From NCBI GenBank assembly GCA_963753075.1, contig CAVWAR010000017.1, positions 992,001 through 1,056,000 on the forward strand: a stretch of 64,000 nucleotides of DNA. The letters are read 5' to 3'. The position numbers and the translations under genes are program-made. The stretch's first letter is position 1. Each line of letters begins with the position of its first letter. The stretch is from Prado023 sp963753075. Its GTDB lineage: Bacteria > Actinomycetota > Actinomycetes > S36-B12 > CAIYMF01. Positions 1 to 8,931 of this stretch are shown here, piece after piece. The notes under the pieces were generated by a model. The model saw only the letters and a program-made list of their open reading frames with translations, made no database searches and was not told the origin of the DNA.

Positions 1-1
1 C

Positions 2-1180
2 CACACCGATTCCGGCCAGGACGTCACGCAGGCGATCACTTGCCCCCCATTCGCCAGCCGCCCGGCTGTCGGCACGCAGGTCCACCAGTGCTTGGACAGC
101 CTGGCCCGCAAGCTCACGGTCATGCTCGGCGGAGGCTGCGTCCGCGCGTTGGGCCAGAGCCACCACCGCCGCCCGCTCCCCCGCGGCCGAGTCGGGCAGG
201 GCCGCAAGCACGGCGCCGGCGAGGTCAGGCGTGTTGGCCTCGGCATCCGATGCCGCCTCTGGGCTGATCCCGGCCGACGCACCGGTGCTCACCGAGGAGT
301 CCGCGAGCGCTCCATCCACCGTGGTGCCTGGGCCCGCCGGGACGTCTGGGCTGCCGGCCCGCTGTCCCACAGCGTTTCCGGCGCCCAGTCCAGCGATCCG
401 GGCCTCGAGCGCGGCGATGGTCAGTCGTGACCCGTTGGGCACCACGTCCTCCACACCACGGAAGCGCAGGGTCACAGCGCTGCGGCCGGCCACCCACGCG
501 GTCCCGGCGTCCAGGTCCAGGACGAGGGCGGTGTGCTCATCGACCCCGAGGATGAATGCCGTACCCAGGTCGGCCTCGATCTGGCCGAGCCGACGCCCGC
601 CCACGTAGCAGAAGCGGGTGTCGTGGGTGCCACCCTCGCGGTTGTCGTAGTGCGGGATGACCGCGCACCGCCAGCCGAGCACCCGGTCCATCAGCCCGAG
701 CCCCGGCTCCCAGCGCGGGTCCTCACCCACCTTGTAGATCTCGTACACGGGCAACGACCAGTCGCCCAGGGTGACTACCGCAGCCGAGGCGAACACCAGT
801 GCGCCGGCGCGACCCTCAGCGATCACACCCGCCAGGGCATCCGGGACGGCCGTGCCAGACCAGCACCGGCGCGCATAACTCGGTGACCCCGGTCCGGCGA
901 AGACCCAATCGGCGGCCCGGATGTCAGCCAGCGCGGTCTCGACAGTCAGCGCGTCAGCACCCGCGGGCAGCCGCACACGCCGAAGCGGATGGCCCAGCGA
1001 CTCCGTGAAGTACTGGTTGATCTTCTCGACGAGCTCGTCGGCGTTCTCCTGGAACGCGAAGGGGCTGTCCATCAGCCACGCATCCGTCGGGTCGGGCAGG
1101 CCGGCGAAGACCTCCCTGTGCACGCCGAGCATGCCAGTGGTGATCTCTCCCGAACCCATGATGACCAGGTGGCGTGTCAC
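2..1180 (-). CDS. S51/cyanophycinase-like protein with CysS-like C-terminal tail (3' end outside window)
   Basis: The reading frame is open from GTG at 1180 to the window edge (393 codons, no stop), so the 3' end is missing. The N-terminal ~200 residues begin VTRHLVIMGSGEITTGM and contain GFxENADEL-like and FASAA segments, resembling the class-I glutamine amidotransferase/peptidase S51 (cyanophycinase) fold. The canonical GxSAG nucleophile elbow is only partly conserved, so catalysis is uncertain. The last visible stretch (RADSRAAGEWGASDRLRDVL) looks like the C-terminal helical domain of cysteinyl-tRNA synthetase, without any synthetase core. An Ala-rich linker joins the two. The start is supported by TAGGGT (minus strand, 1188-1193) seven bases upstream, as expected for a leaderless transcript. 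An internal ATG at 1159 is the alternative start. The substrate is unknown. Confidence 0.75.
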   Translation of the reverse strand, partial: MTRHLVIMGSGEITTGMLGVHREVFAGLPDPTDAWLMDSPFAFQENADELVEKINQYFTESLGHPLRRVRLPAGADALTVETALADIRAADWVFAGPGSPSYARRCWSGTAVPDALAGVIAEGRAGALVFASAAVVTLGDWSLPVYEIYKVGEDPRWEPGLGLMDRVLGWRCAVIPHYDNREGGTHDTRFCYVGGRRLGQIEADLGTAFILGVDEHTALVLDLDAGTAWVAGRSAVTLRFRGVEDVVPNGSRLTIAALEARIAGLGAGNAVGQRAGSPDVPAGPGTTVDGALADSSVSTGASAGISPEAASDAEANTPDLAGAVLAALPDSAAGERAAVVALAQRADAASAEHDRELAGQAVQALVDLRADSRAAGEWGASDRLRDVLAGIGV

Positions 1181-1366
1181 CGTCGGAACCCTAGACGGGT
1201 TCAGCCGGAGCCGCACCCCACCGCGCGAGGCGTCCGACCCGCGACCCCCGCGACACGTCAGCATGGCCGCGGGTCGGGGTCGGCTCACCCGCCACGCGCG
1301 ACCCCGATAGGCTCGCCCCGTCCCAGCCGGCGGCAGACGCCGGCCGTTCGATCAGGAGAAACGCCC

Positions 1367-1960
1367 ATGTCGCTCGCCACTCCCGCACCCGGCGTCATCG
1401 CCGATGTCTTCGGTCGCTCCGCTGTCCGCAACGCCGTCCTGGTCGTCGCCGGGGCCGCCTTCGTCGGGGTAGCCGCCCAGGTGGCCGTCCCGCTGCCGTT
1501 CACCCCGGTCCCCCTGACCGGCCAGACCTTCGCCGTCCTGTTGACCGCTGCCGCACTGGGCATGTGGCGCGGAGTCGCAGCCATGTCGCTGTACGCGGTG
1601 GCCGGTGTGGCCGGCATGCCGTGGTTCGCCGGCGCCTCGACCGCCTTCAAGGGCGGCGCCCTCGTGGTGAGCTTCGGCTACGTGCTCGGGTTCGTCGCAG
1701 CAGCGGCCCTGGTCGGCTGGCTGGCCCAGCGCGGCGCGACCCGAACCGCCCCCCGCACGGCCGGACTCATGGTGCTCGGCAACGCCGTCATCTACACCTT
1801 CGGTGCCCTGTGGTTGGCGGCTGCGCTCAGCGTCCCCCTGACGAACGCGATCTCGCTGGGCGTCACGCCGTTCCTCATCGGCGACGCGCTCAAGGTCGCC
1901 CTGGCCGCGGGCCTCTTCCCCCTGGCCTGGCGCGCGGTGGAGAAGTTCACCAGGAAGTAG
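1367..1960 (+). CDS. bioY: Biotin transporter BioY (ECF S component)
   Basis: 197 aa, the usual BioY length (about 180-200). The protein is almost wholly hydrophobic, with about six membrane segments, and carries the BioY family pattern PLPFTPVPLTGQTFAVLL near residues 44-61 and a Gly-rich KGGALVVSFGY loop. BioY binds biotin in the membrane and either works with the EcfA/A'/T module or alone; no such module is nearby. ATG 1367 follows an AGGAGA ribosome site at 1354-1359. A TAGGCT box lies near 1309-1314 and gives a plausible promoter with a short leader. The gene stands alone and converges on gatB across a nested inverted repeat. Confidence 0.93.
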   Translation: MSLATPAPGVIADVFGRSAVRNAVLVVAGAAFVGVAAQVAVPLPFTPVPLTGQTFAVLLTAAALGMWRGVAAMSLYAVAGVAGMPWFAGASTAFKGGALVVSFGYVLGFVAAAALVGWLAQRGATRTAPRTAGLMVLGNAVIYTFGALWLAAALSVPLTNAISLGVTPFLIGDALKVALAAGLFPLAWRAVEKFTRK

Positions 1961-1982
1961 CCCACCCCGCCGCACCACCCCG

Positions 1983-2050
1983 CAGAATCTCCGCCCCGGG
2001 TCAGAATCTCCGCTCCGGCGCGGAGATTCTGTGCGTGCGGGGAGATTCTG
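1983..2050. terminator. Nested double inverted repeat between convergent bioY and gatB
   Basis: Two direct copies of CAGAATCTCCGC (1983-1994, 2002-2013) are followed by two inverted copies (GCGGAGATTCTG 2020-2031, and a near copy ending at 2050). The inner pair forms a perfect 12-bp stem with a 6-base loop, and the outer pair can extend it. It lies between the stop codons of bioY (+) and gatB (-), so it probably works as a bidirectional terminator. No clear U tract is present. Confidence 0.7.
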
Positions 2051-2063
2051 CCGGGGGTGGGGC

Positions 2064-3575
2064 TCAGGGCTTCACGCCCAGGCGCTCGAAGATCAGCTCG
2101 CGGACCCGTGCTGCGTCGGCCTGCCCGCGGGTGGCCTTCATGACCGCACCCACGATTGCGCCGGCGGCCTGCACCTTGCCCCCGCGGATCTTCTCGGCGA
2201 CGTCGGGCTGGGCGGCCAGCGCCGCGTCGATGGCTTCGAGCAGGGGGCCGTCGTCGGACACAACGGCCAGGCCACGGCCAGCCACGACCTCGGTCGGGGA
2301 TCCCTCACCGGCCAGGACCCCCTCGATGACCTGGCGGGCCAGCTTGTCGTTGACGGTCCCCGCGACGACCAGCGACTCGAGCTCAGCGACCTGCGCCGGG
2401 GTGATCGCGAGGTCGGCCAGGTCGAGGCCCTGGTCCTTGGCGATCCGCGACAGCTCGCCGGTCCACCACTTGCGCGCCGAGGCCTGGTCGCCGCTGATGG
2501 CGATGGTCTCCTCGACGAGGTCCAGCGCCCCAGCGTTGACCACACTCGCCATGTCGTGATCCGTGACACCCCATTCGATCGCGAGCCGCTTGCGCCGCGC
2601 GGCGGGGTTCTCCGGGAGAGTCGCGCGCAGCTGCTCCACCCACTCCCGCGACGGTGCGATCGGGACCAGGTCCGGCTCCGGGAAGTACCGGTAGTCCTCG
2701 GACTCCTCCTTGATCCGGCCCGAAGTCGTCAATCCGGTGTCCTCGTGCCAGTGCCGCGTCTCCTGGACGATGGATCCACCGGCGGTCAGGACCTCAGCCT
2801 GGCGGCCGATCTCGTAGCGGACCGATCGCTCCACAGAGCGCAGCGAGTTGACGTTCTTGGTCTCGGACCGCGTGCCGAAGGGACCCTCCGGGTCCGGTCG
2901 CAGCGACACGTTCACGTCGCACCGCAGGGACCCCTGCTCCATCCGGACGTCGGAGACGCCCAGCGCCCTGAGCAGGTCTCGAAGCGCTGCGACATAGGCC
3001 TTGGCCACCTCGGGGGCATGCCGGCCCGCGCCCTCGATGGGCTTGGTCACGATCTCGATCAGTGGGATTCCGGCCCGGTTGAAGTCGACCAGCGAGTAGT
3101 CCGCGCCGTGGATGCGGCCAGTGGCACCACCGACGTGGCTGTTCTTGCCGGTGTCCTCCTCCATGTGCGCGCGCTCGATGCCCACCCGGAAGGTCTGGCG
3201 CCCCTCGGGCGTCTCGTAGTCGACGTCGAGGTAGCCGTCGAAGCAGATCGGTTCGTCGTACTGGGAGGTCTGGAAGTTCTTCGGCATGTCCGGGTAGAAG
3301 TAGTTCTTGCGTGCGAACCGGCACCAGGCGGCGATCTCACAGTTGAGTGCCAGGCCGATGCGCATCGCCGACTCCACACCGACCCGGTTCAGCGCGGGCA
3401 GGGAACCCGGCAGGCCCAGGCAGACGGGGCACACCTGCGTGTTCGGCTCCGCCCCGAACACGGTGGAGCAGCCGCAGAACATCTTGGTGGCCGTGTTCAG
3501 CTCGACGTGGACCTCAAGGCCCAGCACCGGATCGAAGCGTTCCATCGCCTCGTCGAAGCCCATGATCTCGGTCAT
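2064..3575 (-). CDS. gatB: Asp-tRNA(Asn)/Glu-tRNA(Gln) amidotransferase subunit B
   Basis: 503 aa, full length. GatB activates the misacylated Glu-tRNA(Gln) or Asp-tRNA(Asn) with ATP, after which ammonia from GatA amidates it. The GatB signature LGLEVHVELNT (residues 18-28) and the zinc site C34/C36/C49/C52 are present, as are the GIPLIEIVTKP and GSLRCDVNVS motifs. The C-terminal YqeY-like tail domain is complete. ATG 3575 overlaps the gatA stop by four bases (ATGA), indicating translational coupling in the operon gatC-gatA-gatB. The same gene neighbours occur in mycobacteria. Confidence 0.98.
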   Translation of the reverse strand: MTEIMGFDEAMERFDPVLGLEVHVELNTATKMFCGCSTVFGAEPNTQVCPVCLGLPGSLPALNRVGVESAMRIGLALNCEIAAWCRFARKNYFYPDMPKNFQTSQYDEPICFDGYLDVDYETPEGRQTFRVGIERAHMEEDTGKNSHVGGATGRIHGADYSLVDFNRAGIPLIEIVTKPIEGAGRHAPEVAKAYVAALRDLLRALGVSDVRMEQGSLRCDVNVSLRPDPEGPFGTRSETKNVNSLRSVERSVRYEIGRQAEVLTAGGSIVQETRHWHEDTGLTTSGRIKEESEDYRYFPEPDLVPIAPSREWVEQLRATLPENPAARRKRLAIEWGVTDHDMASVVNAGALDLVEETIAISGDQASARKWWTGELSRIAKDQGLDLADLAITPAQVAELESLVVAGTVNDKLARQVIEGVLAGEGSPTEVVAGRGLAVVSDDGPLLEAIDAALAAQPDVAEKIRGGKVQAAGAIVGAVMKATRGQADAARVRELIFERLGVKP

Positions 3576-5083
3576 CGCGCCGGCACCTCCTCGATCAGCA
3601 GGCCACCCCAGCGGTCGTACAGGGCCTGCTCCAGGGCACCACCCACCCGGTAGAGGCGATCGTCGGCCATGGCCGGGGCGATGATCTGCATCCCCACGGG
3701 CAGGCCGTCCTCGGGCGCGAGCCCCACGGGAAGGCTCATCGCTGCGTTCCCGGCAAGGTTCACCGGGATGGTCGCGACGTCGTTGAGGTACATGGCCAGC
3801 GGGTCATCGAGCTTCTCCCCCAGCCCGAACGCGGTGGTCGGGGCCGTCGGGGAGACCAGGACGTCGACCTGCGCGAAGGCGGCCGCGAAGTCCCTCTGGA
3901 TCAGCGTGCGCACCTTCTGGGCCGAGCCGTAGTAGGCGTCGTAGTAGCCGCTGGACAGCGCGTAGGTCCCGAGCATGATGCGGCGCTTGACCTCGGCACC
4001 GAACCCGGCCTCCCGGGTCAGGCTCATGACCTCCTCGACCGAGCGGGTGCCGTCGTCGCCGACGCGCTGCCCGTAGCGGATCCCGTCGAAGCGGGCCAGG
4101 TTGCTCGAGGCCTCGCTCGGGAGGATCAGGTAGTAGGCGGCCAGGGCGTAGTCGAAGGATGGGCACGAGACCTCGACGATCTCGGCGCCCAGCTTCTCGA
4201 GGATGGCCACGGACTCCGCGAAACGCTGGCGGACGCCCGGCTGGTAACCCTCCCCGCCGAGTTCGCTCACGAGGCCGATGCGCATCCCGGCCACATCGCC
4301 GCGCTTGGCGGCGGCGACAACGTCGGGCACCGGGTGCGGCAGGGACGTCGAATCCCTCGGGTCGTACCCGGCGATCGCGTCATGCAGCAGCGCGGCGTCA
4401 AGGACGGTTCGGGCGCACGGCCCAGCCTGGTCCAGGGACGACGCCAGCGCGACCAGGCCGTACCGCGACACCGCCCCATAGGTCGGCTTCACCCCGACCG
4501 TGCCGGTGACGGCCGCGGGCTGCCGGATGGAGCCACCGGTGTCGGTGCCGATCGCGAGCGGGGCCTCGAAGGACGCGACCGCTGCTGCGGACCCGCCGCC
4601 GGAGCCGCCGGGGATCCGGTCGAGGTCCCACGGGTTCCGGGTGGGCCCGTACGCGGAGTGCTCTGTGGAGGAGCCCATCGCGAACTCGTCCATGTTGGTC
4701 TTGCCGAGGATGACGATCCCGGCCTCGCGCAGCCGACGGGTGACAGTCGCGTCGTAGGGCGGTCGCCAGCCCTCGAGGATCCTGGATCCACAGGTCGTGG
4801 GGATGTCCTTCATGGTCAGGACGTCCTTGAGCGCCAGCGGCACGCCAGCCAGTGGGCCGAGCTCCTCGCCTGCGGCGCGCGCGCCGTCGACGGCGTCGGC
4901 CGTCGCCAGGGCGCCCTCGGTGTCGACGTGCAGGAACGCGTGGATGTCCGCGTCGATGGCAGCGATCCGGTCCAGGTGGGCGGTCGTGACCTCCCGGGAC
5001 GAGACGGCACGGCTCACGAGCATCTCGGAGATCTGGGATGCGGTCAGGTGGGTCAGGTCGAGGTCCGGCATCTGCGGGTTCAC
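3572..5083 (-). CDS. gatA: Asp-tRNA(Asn)/Glu-tRNA(Gln) amidotransferase subunit A
   Basis: 503 aa. This is the glutaminase subunit of the GatCAB complex. The amidase-signature triad is visible as K86 (LKD), cis-Ser S161 (GGSGGGS) and nucleophile S185 (TGGSIRQPA), with the same spacing as characterised GatA proteins (75 and 24 residues). It overlaps gatC by four bases upstream and gatB by four bases downstream, so the three subunits are translationally coupled. Start ATG 5083. Confidence 0.98.
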   Translation of the reverse strand: MNPQMPDLDLTHLTASQISEMLVSRAVSSREVTTAHLDRIAAIDADIHAFLHVDTEGALATADAVDGARAAGEELGPLAGVPLALKDVLTMKDIPTTCGSRILEGWRPPYDATVTRRLREAGIVILGKTNMDEFAMGSSTEHSAYGPTRNPWDLDRIPGGSGGGSAAAVASFEAPLAIGTDTGGSIRQPAAVTGTVGVKPTYGAVSRYGLVALASSLDQAGPCARTVLDAALLHDAIAGYDPRDSTSLPHPVPDVVAAAKRGDVAGMRIGLVSELGGEGYQPGVRQRFAESVAILEKLGAEIVEVSCPSFDYALAAYYLILPSEASSNLARFDGIRYGQRVGDDGTRSVEEVMSLTREAGFGAEVKRRIMLGTYALSSGYYDAYYGSAQKVRTLIQRDFAAAFAQVDVLVSPTAPTTAFGLGEKLDDPLAMYLNDVATIPVNLAGNAAMSLPVGLAPEDGLPVGMQIIAPAMADDRLYRVGGALEQALYDRWGGLLIEEVPAR

Positions 5084-5388
5084 TCCTCGTCCAGGATTCG
5101 CGGGACCCGGAACCGGTCATCCTCGGCCGCCGGCGCCGCGGCCAGGGCTTCGGCCTGCGTCAGGCTCGGGCGCGGGATGTCGTCGCGGAAGACGTTCTCC
5201 AGGGGCATGGGGTGGGAGGTTGCCGGCACGTCGGGGGTGGCGACCTCCGTGACGCGGGCGACCGCCGCGAGGATGTCGGCAAGCTGGGCGCTGTAGCTGT
5301 CCAACTCGTCCTCGGTGAGCGACAACCGGGCGAGCCGGCCCAGGTGGGCCACCTGCTCGCGTGTGATCGCCGATGGGTTCTCAGACAT
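5080..5388 (-). CDS. gatC: Asp-tRNA(Asn)/Glu-tRNA(Gln) amidotransferase subunit C
   Basis: 102 aa, the normal GatC size. GatC is the small clamp that holds GatA and GatB together. The family pattern ITREQVAHLGRLARLSLTE (residues 8-26) and the C-terminal LRxD-like region with FRDD are seen. ATG 5388 is preferred over longer in-frame starts because the GatC family begins here and a TAGGAT -10 box sits on the minus strand at 5396-5401, seven bases upstream. The operon transcript is therefore probably leaderless. Confidence 0.95.
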   Translation of the reverse strand: MSENPSAITREQVAHLGRLARLSLTEDELDSYSAQLADILAAVARVTEVATPDVPATSHPMPLENVFRDDIPRPSLTQAEALAAAPAAEDDRFRVPRILDEE

Positions 5389-5575
5389 GGGCCACATCCT
5401 AGGTGCGAGTCGGCCACGTCCCGAAACGTGTGCAGGCGGGCCGCTCGGGCTCCCCCGACCCCAGCGACCCGCCCACCGCTCCCCCTGATGCGCTCCCCCG
5501 CAGCGCTGCCGTAGGTTCGCACCGGCCCGCAGTTCCAGCAACGCGTTGTCCACACCCGACGCGCCCGCCCCCGGC

Positions 5576-7792
5576 CTACTCCCCCACCCGGGCAACTCCC
5601 CCGGCGGCCTCGGGTCCCTGCTCGAGCAGGACGGCGAACCCGTCAGCGTCGAGGACGGGCCGGGCCAGCGCCACCGCCCTGTCAGCCTTCGATCCGGCGT
5701 TCTCCCCGACGACCACGAAGTCAGTCCTCTTCGACACCGAGGAGGCCACCTTGCCGCCGCGGGACGTCACCGCCTCGGCCGCGCTGTCCCGGGTGTACCC
5801 GGGCAGCGAGCCCGTGACCACCACCGTCAGCCCGGCCAGCGGCTGCGGACCGACCTTGACCACGTCATCAGCCATCCGCACGCCGGCTGCCCGCCACTTG
5901 TCGACGACAGCTCGGTGCCAGTCGACCGCGAACCACTCGATGACTGCCTCAGCGATGATCGGACCAACGCCCTCGGTGGCCGCCAGCTCCTCGACAGACG
6001 CCTCGGTGATCGCCTGGAGCGTATGGAACTCACGGGCGAGCCCCTGTGCGGCGGTCGGCCCGACATGGCGGATGGACAGCGCGACCAGCACCCGCCACAG
6101 CGGCTGGGACCTGGCCTTGTCCACCTGGGTGAGCAGCACCTCGGCGTTGGCCGACAGCTGCGGCCCGACCTCACCTGCCCGGGCCGCGCGGGTGAAGAAC
6201 GGCACCGTCCTCAGGGTTCCAGCGTCGAGCCCGAAGAGGTCGCCCTCGTCGGTGACCACCCCCGACTCCAGGAGCGCCACGGCGGCCTTCCAGCCCAGGC
6301 CCTCGATGTCGAACGCACCCCGGGAGGCCACGTGGAAGATCCGCTCACGCAACTGGGCCTGGCAGGAGCGGGTGTTGGGGCAGCGGATGTCGACATCGCC
6401 CTCCTTGGCCGGTGCGAGCTCGGTGCCGCACTCCGGGCAATGCGTCGGCATCAGAAACGCGCGCTCGACGCCGGTGCGGTCCTCCACGACGGGACCGATG
6501 ACCTCCGGGATCACGTCCCCGGCCTTGCGCAGGAACACCATGTCGCCGATGAGCACGCCCTTGCGGGCGACCTCGCTGGCGTTGTGCAGCGTGGCCATCT
6601 CGACGGTCGAGCCGGCCACCTTCGCGGGCACCATCACCGCGTACGGGGTGACCCGACCCGTTCGCCCGACATTGACCCGGATGTCGAGCAACCGCGTGCG
6701 GACCACCTCGGGCGGGTACTTGAAGGCGATCGCCCATCTCGGGGCCCGCGACGTGTGGCCCAGCTCGGCCTGCAGGCCCAGGTCATCCACCTTGATCACG
6801 ACACCATCGATCTCGTGCTCGACGTCGTGGCGGTGCTCGGCGTAGAACTCGATGAAGGCAGTCACGTCGGCGAGGTCGCTCACGACCCTGGCGCGGTCGG
6901 AGGTGGGCAGCCCGAGCTGGGCAAGGACCTCGTAGCCCGTCGACTGGGTTGCGACCTCGAGGCCCGCGCGGGCGCCGACGCCGTGCACCGTCAGGCCCAG
7001 CCGGCTCATGTTCGACCTGACCCGCTCGACCTCCCCGGCCAGGCGGGCCACCCGCCCCTCAGCCCGCTCAACCTGGCCGGACGTGGCCCCACGAGCGTGC
7101 AGGGCTGCCAGGGAGGCAGTGGCCTTCGCGACCTCCTCCTCCCGACGGTCGATCCGCTGGCGCAATGTGCCCGCCGCGGTGTTGCGCGGGTTGGCGAACG
7201 GGGAGCGACCCAGGGCCAGCTGCTCGTCGTTGATCCGCTCGAAGTCGGCGACCGGGAAGAACACCTCACCGCGCACCTCGACCAGCTCAGGCACGGACAG
7301 CTCTCCGGTCGTGGCCAGCCGGCTGGGGATCGCCGGGATGAACCGGGCGTTGTAGGTGACGTCCTCACCGACCCGCCCGTCCCCACGGGTCGCCACCGAC
7401 TCCAGGTGCCCCTGGCGGTAGACGATGTCGACGGCCAGCCCGTCGATCTTCAACTCGCACAGAACCGGCGGGAACCTCCCCACGGCACCGGCGACCCGCT
7501 CGGCCCACGCCGCAAGCTCCTCGGGGGTGAACGCGTTGTCCAGTGAGTAGAGCGGCTCGAGGTGCACCACCGGATCGAACATCTCTGCGCGCAGGCCGCC
7601 CACCGACTGGGTCGGCGAGTCCCTGCTGACCAGCTCCGGATGAGCAGCCTCCAGGGCAACCAGCTCCGCGAACAGGGCGTCGTACTCGACGTCGGCGATC
7701 GCGGGGGCATCGCGCTGGTAGTAGGCCGCGCGGGCGGCCTCCACCTGCTCGACCAGCGCGACCCACCGGGCCCGTGCGTCAGTGTCCGTCAC
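5576..7792 (-). CDS. ligA: NAD-dependent DNA ligase LigA
   Basis: 738 aa from GTG 7792. It seals nicks in replication and repair using NAD+. Domain order: Ia domain (about 5-70), adenylation domain with the KxDG lysine K115 (CELKIDG), OB fold, four-cysteine zinc finger (CPECG...RCPNTRSC), helix-hairpin-helix repeats, and a C-terminal BRCT domain (about 660-735). A longer in-frame extension to 8080 exists but has no family support. GTG 7792 is seven bases behind a minus-strand TAGCCT box (7800-7805), so a leaderless start is likely. Confidence 0.97.
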   Translation of the reverse strand: MTDTDARARWVALVEQVEAARAAYYQRDAPAIADVEYDALFAELVALEAAHPELVSRDSPTQSVGGLRAEMFDPVVHLEPLYSLDNAFTPEELAAWAERVAGAVGRFPPVLCELKIDGLAVDIVYRQGHLESVATRGDGRVGEDVTYNARFIPAIPSRLATTGELSVPELVEVRGEVFFPVADFERINDEQLALGRSPFANPRNTAAGTLRQRIDRREEEVAKATASLAALHARGATSGQVERAEGRVARLAGEVERVRSNMSRLGLTVHGVGARAGLEVATQSTGYEVLAQLGLPTSDRARVVSDLADVTAFIEFYAEHRHDVEHEIDGVVIKVDDLGLQAELGHTSRAPRWAIAFKYPPEVVRTRLLDIRVNVGRTGRVTPYAVMVPAKVAGSTVEMATLHNASEVARKGVLIGDMVFLRKAGDVIPEVIGPVVEDRTGVERAFLMPTHCPECGTELAPAKEGDVDIRCPNTRSCQAQLRERIFHVASRGAFDIEGLGWKAAVALLESGVVTDEGDLFGLDAGTLRTVPFFTRAARAGEVGPQLSANAEVLLTQVDKARSQPLWRVLVALSIRHVGPTAAQGLAREFHTLQAITEASVEELAATEGVGPIIAEAVIEWFAVDWHRAVVDKWRAAGVRMADDVVKVGPQPLAGLTVVVTGSLPGYTRDSAAEAVTSRGGKVASSVSKRTDFVVVGENAGSKADRAVALARPVLDADGFAVLLEQGPEAAGGVARVGE

Positions 7793-7830
7793 GCAGCGCA
7801 GGCTATCGCCGACGCCTGACAGCGCCGCTC

Positions 7831-8865
7831 TCAGGACGCGGACTGCAGCAGCGTCGAGGCGCCTCGCAGCAGCCCACCAACCGTGCGCGCCCACTCGGGC
7901 GAGGCCCCAGCCAGCCCGCAGGTGGGGCTCAGCCAGGTCCGCGGCCCCACATCGGCCATCCCGAAGCCGATCCGACCCCACAGCCCGGTGACCCGCCGGG
8001 CCAGATCCTCGGGGGTCCGCCGGGGGTCGTCCATGGCTGACGCCACCCCGAGCATGACGGCCGAACCTGAGTCCCACCACGCGCCGAGCTCGGCATCAGC
8101 CGCCTGCCCGAGAAGCGGGGCATCCACGGACACCGCGCCGAATCCGGCCCGGCGCAGCACGTCGAAGGGCACATCGCTGGCGCAGCAGTGCGCGACGATC
8201 AGCCCAGCCCCCGATTCGGCTGCCGCAATGACGGCCGCGAGCCCGGTGACCACCTCAGAGACCTGCGGAACCCGCAGCGCTCCGCGGCCGCTCGGGGTTC
8301 GGATGTGCCCCGCGAGCACCATCGGCAACCCGGGCTCGTCGACCTGCACGACCACGTCGGCCCCGGGGATTCGCCGGCGCACCACGGCCACCTGGTCCGC
8401 GACAGCCTCACCGAGCGCGACGGCGAGCTCGGAGCATGCCCCCTGATCGGCCACCATCCGCGTCCCGCGCACGCCCTCCACCGATGCGGCCAGGGTCCAC
8501 GGCCCAGTGACCTGCAGCTTGACCCGTCCGGTGAACCCGTCGAGCTGGAGCTCCAGCTGGTCGAGGTCCTCCGCCAGCCAGGACGCCCCGCGCCGCATCG
8601 CCCGGCCCAGGTCGCCACCGGACCGGCCACCGGCCAGCCGCCACCCGTCAGGTGTGGTCTCGGCGGCGAAGTCCCCGGTGGCCGAGGACACCAGCGCAAG
8701 CGTGCGTCCGATCATGTCGGCGCCCGGGCCACGGGCAGGCAGCTCGGTCACGAAGGGGACGTCGAACTCGCCGGCCACGATCCTGGCTGACTCGGCAGAA
8801 TCGGTGCCGGGCATCGAGCCGACGCCCGTGACGGGGATGGTGGCGATCCTCTGCTCGACGTCCAC
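7831..8865 (-). CDS. Short MetE-like protein (cobalamin-independent methionine synthase C-terminal domain)
   Basis: 344 aa from GTG 8865, about half the length of true MetE, matching only its catalytic C-terminal barrel. Probable zinc ligands are retained: the H226-C227-C228 cluster (VAHCCASD) and C316 in SPTCGL, which corresponds to the last MetE cysteine. QVDEPGLP (about 174-181) is another conserved MetE element. The gene sits beside ligA as in M. tuberculosis (Rv3015c). Without the N-terminal folate domain it is unlikely to be a normal methionine synthase; it may use another methyl donor or acceptor. GACAAT lies six bases upstream of the GTG. Confidence 0.85.
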   Translation of the reverse strand: MDVEQRIATIPVTGVGSMPGTDSAESARIVAGEFDVPFVTELPARGPGADMIGRTLALVSSATGDFAAETTPDGWRLAGGRSGGDLGRAMRRGASWLAEDLDQLELQLDGFTGRVKLQVTGPWTLAASVEGVRGTRMVADQGACSELAVALGEAVADQVAVVRRRIPGADVVVQVDEPGLPMVLAGHIRTPSGRGALRVPQVSEVVTGLAAVIAAAESGAGLIVAHCCASDVPFDVLRRAGFGAVSVDAPLLGQAADAELGAWWDSGSAVMLGVASAMDDPRRTPEDLARRVTGLWGRIGFGMADVGPRTWLSPTCGLAGASPEWARTVGGLLRGASTLLQSAS

Positions 8866-8931
8866 GCCGCCATTGTCCCCGGTCGATAGCCGGCTGCACC
8901 ATCCCGGGCGCCCGGATGGGAACCTAGCCGC

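Noticed and set aside
5546..7546. Long plus-strand open frame over ligA (666 codons)
   Set aside because: It is antisense to ligA, its protein is low-complexity with Arg/Gly/His bias and no domain; such shadows are normal at this GC content.
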